From contig JBFMFY010000012.1 of the NCBI GenBank assembly GCA_040751955.1, forward strand, positions 8,315-72,314: a DNA stretch of 64,000 nt. The letters are read 5' to 3'. Shown here in pieces: positions 9,106 through 17,997 of the stretch (within the stretch, counting starts at the first letter, position 1; each line of letters starts with the position of its first letter). This stretch comes from SpSt-333 sp040751955. GTDB lineage: Bacteria > Bacteroidota > Ignavibacteria > UBA10030 > UBA8401. The position numbers were made by a program, and so were the translations under genes. The notes under the pieces were generated by a model. It saw only the letters and a program-made list of their open reading frames with translations. It was not told where the DNA came from and did not search any database.

Positions 9106-10521
9106 ATGCGAATATTCCATATACTCAACTCCATGAAATCAACCCGTTCATTTTTCATTCTCGTTATTTTTGTCATTCTTTCCCGCATTCCTTTTTTGTC
9201 CGGCGGTTTCGGCGCCGACGGGGACGGATGGCGTGTTGCAAAATCTGCGCTTATGCTATGGAATGAACATCTCTATCAGGTCTCCCGCTTCCCCGGTTTT
9301 CCCGTGTACGAGTTTCTTCAAGCGCCGATCATTGCACTGAGCGGATCGTTTGCTTCCAATGCCGCTTCGCTCTTGGTTTTTATCGTTTCATTGTTGCTGC
9401 TAAGATCCATATTACAACGCTGGAATATTCCGCATGGTGATATTGTGATGATCATATATTCCTTCCTGCCGATTCTCTGGAAAAATTCAGCGCTCTCAAT
9501 GGATTATGTGTGGGGATTATGCGGAATTGTTGCGTCGCTTTATTTACTCCTTGAAAAACGATTCATGCTTGCAGGAGTAGTGCTTGGATTGGCGGCGGGA
9601 ACGCGCATTTCACACATCGCATACGTTCTTCCGATGTACTTTCTATTTCCCGGAACGGAGCGGCGTCAATGGAAGTCGTTTGCAATAACCGCGTGCGCAG
9701 TTACTGCAGTGTGCTATCTACCCGTACTGCTCTCCAACAATTATCTGCTGGTCGTACAGGATTATCTCGCCGATCAGCGGCATTATTCATTCGTTAAAAA
9801 AGTCGGTTTTTATTTTTACCGCTTCACATATTCACTCGGACTCCTTGGATGGATCGGTATCGTCGCTGCCGTCGTGTTAAACAGAAAAAAAGTCCAATCA
9901 GCTTTCACTCATGTGTCTTTCAGAACTTCGTCTGCCGCAATCGGCACTGCTGCACTGGTGTTTGCATTGCTGCCGGATGAACGGGAATATTTGATCCCGA
10001 TGTTTCCTTTCCTTCTTATTGCTGTTGCGGGACTGGTGCAACGGAGTCACTACATCGCTATTATGATTCTGCTTTTTTCCTACGCATTCGTTTCAGTGGA
10101 TGTTGTTAAGCATAGCGTCGCCAATCCGGAACTCGAACTGAATATACAACGGGGGTATCTGATAAAAGAGTTCACGGATCGGCAAATGATAAACGAAAAA
10201 CGGATCCGCCTGGCACAGACGCCGATCCCCGATTCATCATTCGTAATGATCGGCATGGGACCGATGTTCTGGCTGGAAAATCCGGACGTGGAAGTGGCGC
10301 GTGGAATTGAAAAAGAGTTCAGACATGATTGTGCGAAATCGCTGCGCGGAAATGAAGTGTACTTTATCTACGCTCTCTATAAACCGCAACTTGATGAAAT
10401 CCGAAAACGTGGGTACACAGTGTATTATTGGGACGAGATGAAGGAATATCTTGAGACGTTTCTGGATTACAAATTGGAAGACGAGCAAATCAAAGTTTTG
10501 AAGGTGGAGTACGCTCGTTGA
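9106..10521 (+). CDS. polytopic membrane protein, GT-C glycosyltransferase-like
   Basis: A 471-residue inner-membrane protein with about nine to ten hydrophobic segments in the first 340 residues and a soluble C-terminal domain of about 130 residues. The early periplasmic loop contains acidic residues (FGADGDGWRVA) where GT-C enzymes such as ArnT and mannosyltransferases place a catalytic Asp, and LLPDEREYLIPMFPFLLIA resembles the late loop of that superfamily. A polyprenyl-phosphate sugar donor is expected by family knowledge, but the exact reaction is unknown. Start may be 9106 or the Met at 9133, which gives a more usual N-terminus. Confidence 0.72.
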   Translation: MRIFHILNSMKSTRSFFILVIFVILSRIPFLSGGFGADGDGWRVAKSALMLWNEHLYQVSRFPGFPVYEFLQAPIIALSGSFASNAASLLVFIVSLLLLRSILQRWNIPHGDIVMIIYSFLPILWKNSALSMDYVWGLCGIVASLYLLLEKRFMLAGVVLGLAAGTRISHIAYVLPMYFLFPGTERRQWKSFAITACAVTAVCYLPVLLSNNYLLVVQDYLADQRHYSFVKKVGFYFYRFTYSLGLLGWIGIVAAVVLNRKKVQSAFTHVSFRTSSAAIGTAALVFALLPDEREYLIPMFPFLLIAVAGLVQRSHYIAIMILLFSYAFVSVDVVKHSVANPELELNIQRGYLIKEFTDRQMINEKRIRLAQTPIPDSSFVMIGMGPMFWLENPDVEVARGIEKEFRHDCAKSLRGNEVYFIYALYKPQLDEIRKRGYTVYYWDEMKEYLETFLDYKLEDEQIKVLKVEYAR

Positions 10522-10557
10522 CATTGACGTTATGTTTGCTGATTTTAGTGCACTCTT

Positions 10558-11583
10558 ATGGGGCAAAATCACACACTCGTCGAACGTTTGCGGAAAAACC
10601 TTTCTGCTTTGTTGGACAAAACCTACACACCGTTGCAACTGAACGACGTTGTTACGCTGAGTCATGCAATTGCTGTGACGTTTTTGGAAGGGAAAGCATC
10701 TTCCGGTTCGCTGAACAAAGAATTCGTCCGGCTCCCCCTTGAAGATGCCGCGTATGACTGCATTGCCGATCTCTTTCGCAGAGATGAATCAAATGCGTTC
10801 ATTGCCTTGAGTGCATACTTTTCAGCGTTCGATATTTCCGCACTGAGCGATGCTGAACTCTTCTCTCATCTTCGACGGCTTGTCTTCACAAAAGTCAACG
10901 ACGGCATCGTACGGTTGTACCATGACAGTGATCCGGCACTCTCCCGGATCATCCGCAACGTGCGGCTTGCTGTGCATGCACTCGGAAATTATACTGAACT
11001 TGAACGCTTCGGCGAATTATATCTCGCACCGACGCAATGCGATCCTCTTGAACATCTTCCCAAATACGATGAGCAGACATTGGAGAAACTTCTTGCAGCG
11101 GAAGTTCGCGGAATCGAAAATGTGCTGGAGATCGTCGGCAAACTGGCGCGGATGCTGAGAGAGCAGCACGACTATGCACGTATGGTAAGCGTACTGCAGG
11201 TTGCGTTAACAATCCGTTCTCTCTATGCACGGAAAGCGATGATTTCTACGGTGGGGAATGACTTCACGCAGGATCGCAATGAACAGAGAATTAAGGAAGC
11301 AATGCACTCTGCTGTTGACCGAATCCGGCAGCGTTTTCATTCCCAATATGTGAACAAAGGAAAAATGAATGACGCAACCTATCTCATCTATTTCAATGTT
11401 ATTAAATCCCGTTTGGAATACATGATTGTCTCCGGATCTTCGGACGGTCAATCATTGTACGCAGCATTAAAAAGCCATCTCCCCGATTTGTCGGTTGAAG
11501 AGTATAAGGCACAGCACAGATCGCGGCTTGAGTATTTGTTCAAATTATCATGTGACGAAGTGGCAAAAGAGATACGGAAATAG
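10558..11583 (+). CDS. hypothetical helical protein
   Basis: This 341-residue protein has no signal peptide and no membrane segment and appears all-helical. I do not recognise it. A segment near residue 115 (VFTKVNDGIVRLYHDSDPALSRIIRNVRLAV) has the feel of a helical DNA- or RNA-polymerase-associated region, but no sigma-2 or sigma-4 motif can be defined. It lies 37 bases after the membrane glycosyltransferase-like gene and upstream of an anti-sigma-like gene, which makes a regulatory pairing with the latter possible but unproven. Confidence 0.55.
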   Translation: MGQNHTLVERLRKNLSALLDKTYTPLQLNDVVTLSHAIAVTFLEGKASSGSLNKEFVRLPLEDAAYDCIADLFRRDESNAFIALSAYFSAFDISALSDAELFSHLRRLVFTKVNDGIVRLYHDSDPALSRIIRNVRLAVHALGNYTELERFGELYLAPTQCDPLEHLPKYDEQTLEKLLAAEVRGIENVLEIVGKLARMLREQHDYARMVSVLQVALTIRSLYARKAMISTVGNDFTQDRNEQRIKEAMHSAVDRIRQRFHSQYVNKGKMNDATYLIYFNVIKSRLEYMIVSGSSDGQSLYAALKSHLPDLSVEEYKAQHRSRLEYLFKLSCDEVAKEIRK

Positions 11584-11610
11584 TGTAAGTAGTTTCAAAA
11601 ATGAAAAATT

Positions 11611-11698
11611 GTCATTGCGAGCCGTTTTTTGGCGAAGCAATCTCATGAATCCCTGGAGATTGCTTCGGTTGCGTAGTTTATCCCGCTGAAAAGCGGGA
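11611..11698. repeat. dispersed intergenic repeat of the GTCATTGCGAG class
   Basis: The segment starts GTCATTGCGAGC and contains the perfect inverted pair GAAGCAATCTC (11634-11644) and GAGATTGCTTC (11656-11666), followed by a second hairpin TCCCGCT/AGCGGGA (11681-11698). This class of palindromic repeat is common between genes in many bacterial genomes. It may serve as a transcription stop after the 341-residue gene. Confidence 0.65.
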
Positions 11699-11822
11699 CT
11701 TAGCATAACAAGTATGTGTGGGATGCGTGTCAAGAATTCATTTTTGAAAATTCGTTAAGCATTATTCATGTAATTCGTGGATAATTTTCGGCAAGATAAA
11801 TTCATTGCCAAGAAACTATAGT

Positions 11823-13244
11823 ATGAAGCATATCGAAGAACATATTCTTGAACAGTACATTCTTAATCTCAACAGAGATGTCATCTCTTTAAGAGATGAC
11901 ATCTCTACCCGGGAAATTGAGCAGCATCTCGCCGAATGTTACGGTTGCAGAGAAACCGTCGAACGCATCCGCACATTCTATGCGAACCTGAATACACGAT
12001 TGGAAAATATTCCGGAAGAGTCTGTTTCTTCCACGAATTCTCTCACACGCATTGAACAGCATGTTACCGCAAAAGATTTTTCCGATCTTCAATTCTATGA
12101 AGAATTGCCGATGACATTTTGGGGAAAGGTGATCTACTCGGCAAAGAGAAATCCGGTAGCGGCGGGGAGTTTTTCATTTGGAATAGTGGCTCTCTTTGCC
12201 GCATTAATTTTTTCTTTCCTGCCGGAAACGAAGGACACAAACCCAAACTCAATTTTCTATGACACAAAAAATGATTTGCTTGTCATTCGAAACCGCGAGG
12301 ATGATGACTTGTGGAAAATAGGGGCTGAAGAAGTGGCGCGCCTCTTCAATTCAAAAGAGGCAGGGACATACTGTGCCGCTTTGTATGATCTTGACAACGA
12401 CGGCATAAAAGAATTCATTACTACCGCTAGTTTACCGCAGTACGAAAATGGCAAGAGAAAATTACGAGTATTCAACGCCGACAAAAGTTTGCGATTCGCC
12501 ATTGAAACAGACTATCAACCGACATTCAGAGGAATCCAATACCCATTCAAGTTCCTACCTAGTTCTTTCGTGGTTTTTACTCCGTCCCACGATTCTGCTC
12601 AAAAATATATTGTTACCGCATGGACCTGTGGACGATCACCGGTACTTATTACCGTTCACGATATAAACGGCAATGAACTTGGAATGTTTGCGCATTACGG
12701 AAACACTCAAAACATATTCACCCATACACTCGCAAACGGAATGAATGTTGTCTTTCTAGCAGGTTCAAACGATATCTATGAGCATGAAAACCACATTGCC
12801 CGTTCGAAAGGCGTGCTGATTGCTCTTGATCCGCTGAAAGTAATAGGAAGGACTGAATCTGCACAAACGAATGGTTTCGGTCTTCCAGCTTCTGAAGCAG
12901 AGTTGGCATACATTAAATTTCCCTGGAGCGAACTTGATCTGTACTTTCATACAGTGCGAGTCGGAGCAGCAAGAAACCCCAATTTATCGGACAAAATTTT
13001 ATTGGATGTGCACAGCGGATTAAATTTTTTCTGGTTTGAATTTACGTATGTTTTCGACAATGATTTGAACATCATCGAAGTGAAACCAGACGAAGCCACA
13101 ATTCATCTGCAAGACAGTCTCAAAACCGCAGGAAAACTTACCAATCTTATCGATTCAACCTACCTTAACAACCTTAAACAGCGGGTGGAATACTGGGATG
13201 GAAAGCGCTGGGAGAACAAGCCTGCGGTAATACAACATTTCTGA
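11823..13244 (+). CDS. anti-sigma-like zinc-finger membrane protein with repeat-containing periplasmic domain
   Basis: From ATG 11823 the product has 473 residues. The cytoplasmic N-terminus is a zf-HC2 (anti-sigma zinc finger) signature: HILEQYI followed by HLAECYGC, the HxxxCxxC zinc site. One membrane helix (about 120-140, SFSFGIVALFAALIFSF) leads to a periplasmic domain of about 320 residues that includes YDLDNDGIKEF, like the Asp-rich loops of FG-GAP/VCBS repeats. The family usually binds an ECF sigma factor, but no sigma gene is adjacent. The finger is lengthened by a short inverted duplication at 11874-11906. Met at 11805 is an alternative start. Confidence 0.7.
   Translation: MKHIEEHILEQYILNLNRDVISLRDDISTREIEQHLAECYGCRETVERIRTFYANLNTRLENIPEESVSSTNSLTRIEQHVTAKDFSDLQFYEELPMTFWGKVIYSAKRNPVAAGSFSFGIVALFAALIFSFLPETKDTNPNSIFYDTKNDLLVIRNREDDDLWKIGAEEVARLFNSKEAGTYCAALYDLDNDGIKEFITTASLPQYENGKRKLRVFNADKSLRFAIETDYQPTFRGIQYPFKFLPSSFVVFTPSHDSAQKYIVTAWTCGRSPVLITVHDINGNELGMFAHYGNTQNIFTHTLANGMNVVFLAGSNDIYEHENHIARSKGVLIALDPLKVIGRTESAQTNGFGLPASEAELAYIKFPWSELDLYFHTVRVGAARNPNLSDKILLDVHSGLNFFWFEFTYVFDNDLNIIEVKPDEATIHLQDSLKTAGKLTNLIDSTYLNNLKQRVEYWDGKRWENKPAVIQHF
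11874..11906. repeat. perfect 15-bp hairpin within coding sequence
   Basis: AGAGATGTCATCTCT and AGAGATGACATCTCT are exact reverse complements separated by TTA. The two arms encode RDVIS and RDDIS, so an inverted duplication has inserted residues in the zinc-finger region. Confidence 0.8.
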
Positions 13245-13340
13245 AAATATCTTTCTGGATTTTTCGGCAAAGAGAACTAAATGCCGAGATAGTTCAAAGA
13301 TTAACTTTCAGTGACTTTTCTTCCAATAAATGGAGGTGTT

Positions 13341-14623
13341 ATGAAATACCCTCTCATCAACAAATTTTTTTTATTTGTTTAACTTTTTCACTCACACTTT
13401 ACTCCCAGTCGAATTGGAGTAATCAAAATTCCGGTACCACTGCTGAATTACGAGCGGTCAAAGCGGTGACCCCATCCATTGCCTGGATAGGTGGAGCAAA
13501 CGGTACCGTCCTTCGAACAACTAATAGTGGCACAGATTGGTTTAGTGTCGGTGGCGGAACAATTGGATCAGGTAAAATCTATTCAGTAGACGCGCTCAAT
13601 GATTCAGTAGCATTTGTTACCACCACACATTCATCATCGACATATATCTTCAGAACAACTAATTCAGGAACAAACTGGACCCAAGTCTATTCCCTTTCTG
13701 GTGGATTCATCAATGCTATTTGGATGCTAGATGAAACAACCGGAATGGCATTTGGTGATCCTGTTGGTGGAAAATTTGTTATACTCAAGACCACCGATGC
13801 TGGACAAACATGGAATCGAATTCTTACAGAACCTTCAGCAAATGCAAATGAATATGGGTTGGAACGATCTCTTTGCATACGCGATAATACGCTCATCTGG
13901 TTTGGAACCAGTTCGGGAAGAATAATAAAATCCACAGACCTCGGTGTTACCTGGAGTGCAAGTACAACTCTGCTGACAAATGGAGTCATCACCGTTTGGT
14001 TCAATGACAATAGTGTGGGATTAATTGCGGGTGTTAAATCAGATCAAACTGCAGGACTGGGGAAGTCAATAGATAGTGGCAAATCATGGCAAATTATTCC
14101 TGGAAATTATCGACGTGTTACTGGTGATGGATACAAAAAGTTCTTTGGAAATCAGGGAGGAGGATCCCTTATATATCAAAGTCCAGATACATCCTTTACT
14201 TGGACTTTTGCATTTAATGCAGCAGATATTATACGGGATATTAATATTCGAAGAATTAATTCGGAGAATTTCGGATGGGCTGTAGGAAGTACTGGTACGA
14301 TTTCAAGATATCTTGAAAATATACCGACCTCTGCTGAAAAAGTGACGTCCAAAATTGTTTACGATTTTTCTCTCTCCCAAAATTTCCCCAACCCATTCAA
14401 TCCATCAACCACAATTTCGTACGATCTTCCGAAGAGTGAATTTGTTACAATGAAAGTGTATGATATGCTTGGACGAGAAGTAGCAGTGTTGCTGAACGAA
14501 GAAAAATCTGCAGGAAGTTATACGGTTGAATGGAATGCCCATAATGCTGCAAGCGGTTTATATATTGCGCGCATGAGAGCGGGAGATTTTGCGAAAACGA
14601 TCAAAATGACGTTGATGAAGTAA
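13341..14623 (+). CDS. T9SS-secreted YCF48/BNR-repeat protein; start separated from body by frameshift at T8 tract
   Basis: A strong GGAGG (13332-13336) precedes ATG 13341, but that frame ends at TAA 13380. One base of shift in the T8 run at 13365-13372 joins this start (MKYPLINKFF) to a hydrophobic core and LYSQ cleavage site in the frame of the long ORF, which runs to 14623. The body has repeated BNR/YCF48-like units (WIGGANGTVLRTTNSGTDW, FRTTNSGTNW, KTTDAGQTW) expected to form a beta-propeller. The last 90 residues are a T9SS type A sorting domain (NFPNPFNPSTTISYDLP ... GLYIARM). Without the shift, a fragment from 13466 would lack export. Sequencing error, slippage or phase variation are all possible. 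Confidence 0.8.
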
Positions 14624-14666
14624 TCGACCACCACCCCTTCCGCCAAAAAGATGGCGGACAAGTAAT

Positions 14667-14696
14667 CCCCTCCTCCAAAGGAGGAGGGGAAACATT
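14667..14696. terminator. GC-rich hairpin between convergent genes
   Basis: CCCCTCCTCC (14667-14676) and GGAGGAGGGG (14680-14689) form a perfect 10-bp stem with an AAA loop, followed by AAACATTTTT. It sits between the T9SS cargo and the convergent synthetase and can serve both. A related sequence is at 40345-40369. Confidence 0.6.
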
Positions 14697-14697
14697 T

Positions 14698-16215
14698 TTA
14701 TCTCGCCACCAAATCCCTTACCATATTCGTCGTTGTGCGGAAGTCGATCTTCCCGCTCCCCATCTGGGGGAGATCGGGAATCACGACGAAATTCTTGGGT
14801 AATGCGATGTTGGGTAATTGTTCGGACATTTTCTTGAGGATCTCTTTCTCGTCCAACTGCTGCGTTACGGCGGCAACAATGCGCGCACCTTTTGTTTGGT
14901 CGGGGATCTCGACGACGCAGCACTTCGCCCCTTCGGGCAATAATTTTTCCAAAACGTCTTCCACTTTGATGAGCGATACCATTTCACCGCCGATCTTCAC
15001 GAATCGTTTTAGTCGTCCCACATGCCACAGATATCCCTCCTCATCCATCCAACCCATATCCCCTGTATCGTACCAGCCGTGGCGGAACGCGAGCGATGTG
15101 CTTTCAAAATCGTCGAAGTATCCTTTCATGATATTATCCCCCTTCACTAATATCTTTCCCGTCTCGCGCACTTTGCACTCTTCGCCTGTCTCGTAATTCT
15201 CCACCCGCACGCGCACGCCGGGCAAGGGCCTGCCAACACTTCCGGGACGATTGTGCTGCGGAGTATTCACCGTTAAGCCGGGACTTGTTTCGGTGCAGCC
15301 GTACGCTTCAAGCAATACTTTGCCGTGCTTTTCCAAAAATATTTTTCTGAGAGCGTCGGGACATTTATCCGCTCCCGCAAGCATAATGCGGCAGCTTTCA
15401 AAATCGCCGGGATTGGATTTATTCACGTACCCCCAGAAGAAACTCGGCGTTCCTGCCATGATCGTTACTTTTTCTTCACGCACGACATCGCAGACCCCTT
15501 TGAAGTCGAGCGGATTTGCGTACGTCACGACGGTCATGCCGCACCAGATCGGCAGCCATTGGTGCGCCGTCTGTCCGAATACATGGAAGAGAGGAAGATT
15601 GCCGAGAATGGAATCGGCGGAAGAGAATTCGTACACCTGTTCCAGGCTTTTGAGATTTGCGATGATATTCTTGTGCGTAAGTTGAACAGCTTTCGGATCT
15701 TTTTCGCTGCCGCTGGTAAAGAGAATGACGATGTTATCTTCTTCATGTCCCTGCGCGACAGTTTTTTTCAGGAGTGGCGTCGGGAGTTTTGCGCGGAGCG
15801 CTGCATTCAGTTTATCAACGATGCCAATGCTCGCCATGATGTCTTCAAGAAAGACCATTCCCGGTACAACCGGACACTGAATTTTTTCCAGCAGCGCTTT
15901 TGATGTGATAATGGTTTTGAATGCACATTTTTTCTGTGCGTACTCGCAGTTCGCAGCGGCGCCGGTGGAATAGTTGATCATCACAGGCACGCGTCCGCTC
16001 ATCAATGAGGCAAGTATAGAAAGAATACTTCCCGCCGATGTCGGCACCATGATGCCGATGAAACCCGGATCATACTTCCGCAATTTTTCCGAAAGGATCA
16101 GCGAGGCAATGAGTGCGCGAGAGTACGTGATCCGCCGATTCGTCGTGCGGTCGATGATGTACATCTTGCTGCCGTACTTTTTTGCCGTGTCGATAAATTT
16201 GTGATGAAGAACCAT
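14698..16215 (-). CDS. AMP-forming acyl-CoA/acyl-ACP synthetase (AMP-binding family)
   Basis: A 505-residue ANL-superfamily ligase that activates a carboxylic acid, most likely a fatty acid, through an acyl-adenylate. The P-loop-like motif (ILFTSGSEKDPKAVQLTH), the LEAYGCTETSPG motif, and the hinge region (GWYDTGDMGWMDEEGYLWHVGR) with catalytic Lys near the C-terminus (GSGKIDFR) are all present. The pattern resembles the synthetase half of the bifunctional Aas enzyme more than the long-chain FadD. There is no neighbouring acyltransferase or thiolase gene to fix the substrate. Confidence 0.88.
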   Translation of the reverse strand: MVLHHKFIDTAKKYGSKMYIIDRTTNRRITYSRALIASLILSEKLRKYDPGFIGIMVPTSAGSILSILASLMSGRVPVMINYSTGAAANCEYAQKKCAFKTIITSKALLEKIQCPVVPGMVFLEDIMASIGIVDKLNAALRAKLPTPLLKKTVAQGHEEDNIVILFTSGSEKDPKAVQLTHKNIIANLKSLEQVYEFSSADSILGNLPLFHVFGQTAHQWLPIWCGMTVVTYANPLDFKGVCDVVREEKVTIMAGTPSFFWGYVNKSNPGDFESCRIMLAGADKCPDALRKIFLEKHGKVLLEAYGCTETSPGLTVNTPQHNRPGSVGRPLPGVRVRVENYETGEECKVRETGKILVKGDNIMKGYFDDFESTSLAFRHGWYDTGDMGWMDEEGYLWHVGRLKRFVKIGGEMVSLIKVEDVLEKLLPEGAKCCVVEIPDQTKGARIVAAVTQQLDEKEILKKMSEQLPNIALPKNFVVIPDLPQMGSGKIDFRTTTNMVRDLVAR

Positions 16216-16303
16216 ACAAAAAACTCCTGTTTACTGTTACCGCAGGGAAGTTAGTGCATCAAACGGCAAAAAGCAACGCGTTACATTTTCCAGAAAATAG
16301 TAC

Positions 16304-16389
16304 TTGACAACAGAACTTAATTTTTTATCTTTATTAGCAAGACAACTTAATTAATAAGGTAATTTACTTCTATACCTAATTGATTAAGG
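16304..16389 (+). promoter_or_regulatory. candidate promoter and three phased CTTAATT motifs before the porin/PII/AmtB genes
   Basis: TTGACA at 16304-16309 and TATCTT at 16326-16331 (16-base spacer) form a possible promoter. Three related elements follow at about 30-base steps: CTTAATT 16316-16322, CTTAATTAATAAGG 16346-16359 and CCTAATTGATTAAGG 16375-16389. The even spacing (about three helical turns) suggests a regulator array. No sigma-54 consensus was seen. Confidence 0.4.
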
Positions 16390-16508
16390 GAATATGATGG
16401 AGATACATTCCGTCGAAAATCTTCGGCGCCACCCTTCCGCCGGCTCTCTCTTCCCTGCTTTTCGGGACTCAATGAAATCACAAACTATCTATTTACCAGG
16501 AGGGTATT

Positions 16509-17570
16509 ATGTTCCGTTCATATTTCAAGATTCTGATTATTGCTGGACTTGTGTTCGCGTCCATGATGGCAACGGTCCGGGCACAAGATGCTGCCGCATC
16601 TCCCATTACATACAGTGGATTTTTTGACGGGTACTATATAAAGAACGTTGCAAATCCCGTTACATTGAAAAACCCGATTCGCGTGTTTGACCCTACGGAT
16701 AATGAGTTTAACCTCGCTCTTGCTGAAGTTGCATTTACTAAAAAAGCCGAACCGGTCGGGTTCAGAGTTGATATCGGTGCCGGAACGGTGCCGGGTATCT
16801 CTTTGACCGGTATCTTTCAGCAGGCATATTTGACTGTTGTTGTTCCCGTCGGAGACGGTTTAACAGTCGATGTCGGAAAGTTTGTCACACACATGGGATT
16901 TGAAGTCATTGAATCCAAGGACAATTGGAATTATTCCCGTTCAGTCCTCTTCGGCTGGGCGATACCATTCTATCATACCGGGGCTCGATTGAGTTATCCT
17001 GTTTTGAGCAATCTCACTGCGACAGCCAGCATCTTAAACGGTTGGAATTCAATTTCCGACAACAACAAGTTCAAAACATTGGGGCTTATGGTGAATTACG
17101 GAATATTCCCTTCCACTAATATCATACTTTGCGGAATCAGTGGCGTGGAAGCAACAGAACCGGCTATTGTAGGAAAAAGGAATGTCTATAACGTCATCGT
17201 CACTCACACGCTTACAGACAATCTTTCTCTTGCCATTGACTTTGACTACGGCGAAGAACGTGTTGCCGCAGGTTTGGCAACGTGGAAAGGAGAGGCTCTC
17301 TATGCCAAGTACGTGCTCGGTGCGATGTCCGCCATTGCGGTTCGTTACGAGATGTACAATGATGCAGGAAACGGCGGACCGCTTTCTACCGGCGCTCTCC
17401 AAAAACTCTCTGAATTTACCGGGACGTACGAATATAAACCGTGGGACAACCTGATTCTTCGCGGAGAAGTCCGCAACGACATGTCCGATGTACCATATTT
17501 TGACTCCGACACTCCGGCAAAAGAGAAATCTCAATTGACTCTGACACTTGGCGCAATCGTAACGTTTTGA
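16509..17570 (+). CDS. outer-membrane porin, beta-barrel porin-2 type
   Basis: A 353-residue protein with a signal peptide (MFRSYFKILIIAGLVFASMMA, cleavage near VRAQ) and strong AGGAGGG ribosome site. The mature part opens with ITYSGFFDGYYIKN and continues as alternating amphipathic strands, ending in VTF with a terminal Phe as in outer-membrane barrels. It matches the BBP-2/OmpL-like porin type. It lies 41 bases upstream of a PII gene and ahead of amtB, so it probably serves diffusion of small nitrogen compounds; that substrate is inferred from context only. Confidence 0.8.
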   Translation: MFRSYFKILIIAGLVFASMMATVRAQDAAASPITYSGFFDGYYIKNVANPVTLKNPIRVFDPTDNEFNLALAEVAFTKKAEPVGFRVDIGAGTVPGISLTGIFQQAYLTVVVPVGDGLTVDVGKFVTHMGFEVIESKDNWNYSRSVLFGWAIPFYHTGARLSYPVLSNLTATASILNGWNSISDNNKFKTLGLMVNYGIFPSTNIILCGISGVEATEPAIVGKRNVYNVIVTHTLTDNLSLAIDFDYGEERVAAGLATWKGEALYAKYVLGAMSAIAVRYEMYNDAGNGGPLSTGALQKLSEFTGTYEYKPWDNLILRGEVRNDMSDVPYFDSDTPAKEKSQLTLTLGAIVTF

Positions 17571-17611
17571 AACAATTAACAGACCATTTTCAATATTAAT
17601 GTTGAGGCACT

Positions 17612-17950
17612 ATGAAAAAAATAGATGCAATCATTCGTCCGCATAAACTGGACGAGGTCCGCGAAGCGTTACAGGAAGCAGGCTTCCGCGGATTGACCGT
17701 GACCGAAGTAAAAGGATACGGCAGACAGATGGGACACAGTGAGATCTACCGCGGTTCGGAGTACACGATCAATTTTCTTCCGAAAACAAAAATAGAGATC
17801 GTCTGTGCCGATAAAGAAGCCGAAAAAGCAATCGGGATCATCCTGAAAAAAGCAAAAACCGGCGAGGTCGGCGACGGAAAGATTTTCGTTTCCGCAGTCG
17901 AAGAGGTCATCCGCGTCCGCACGGAAGAGACAGGTGACGAAGCGGTATAA
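17612..17950 (+). CDS. glnB: nitrogen regulatory protein PII (first copy)
   Basis: Trimeric signal protein of 112 residues that senses 2-oxoglutarate and ATP/ADP and controls ammonium transport and glutamine synthesis. The sequence is very close to the classical GlnB pattern: MKKIDAIIRPHKLDEVREAL, the T-loop GHSEIYRGSEY with Tyr46 and Tyr51, and the C-terminal signature TGEVGDGKIFV. Tyr51, the uridylylation site in proteobacteria, is present, but no GlnD gene is here. It precedes amtB by 47 bases, and a near-identical copy follows amtB at 19443. Confidence 0.95.
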   Translation: MKKIDAIIRPHKLDEVREALQEAGFRGLTVTEVKGYGRQMGHSEIYRGSEYTINFLPKTKIEIVCADKEAEKAIGIILKKAKTGEVGDGKIFVSAVEEVIRVRTEETGDEAV

Positions 17951-17997
17951 CATCATCTACAAGCAATCAATTTATCAATATAGGAGTTATCACTATT

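Noticed and set aside
16394..16627. 77-residue open frame before the porin
   Set aside because: It runs through the ribosome site and signal peptide of the porin in another frame and shows no protein-like features.
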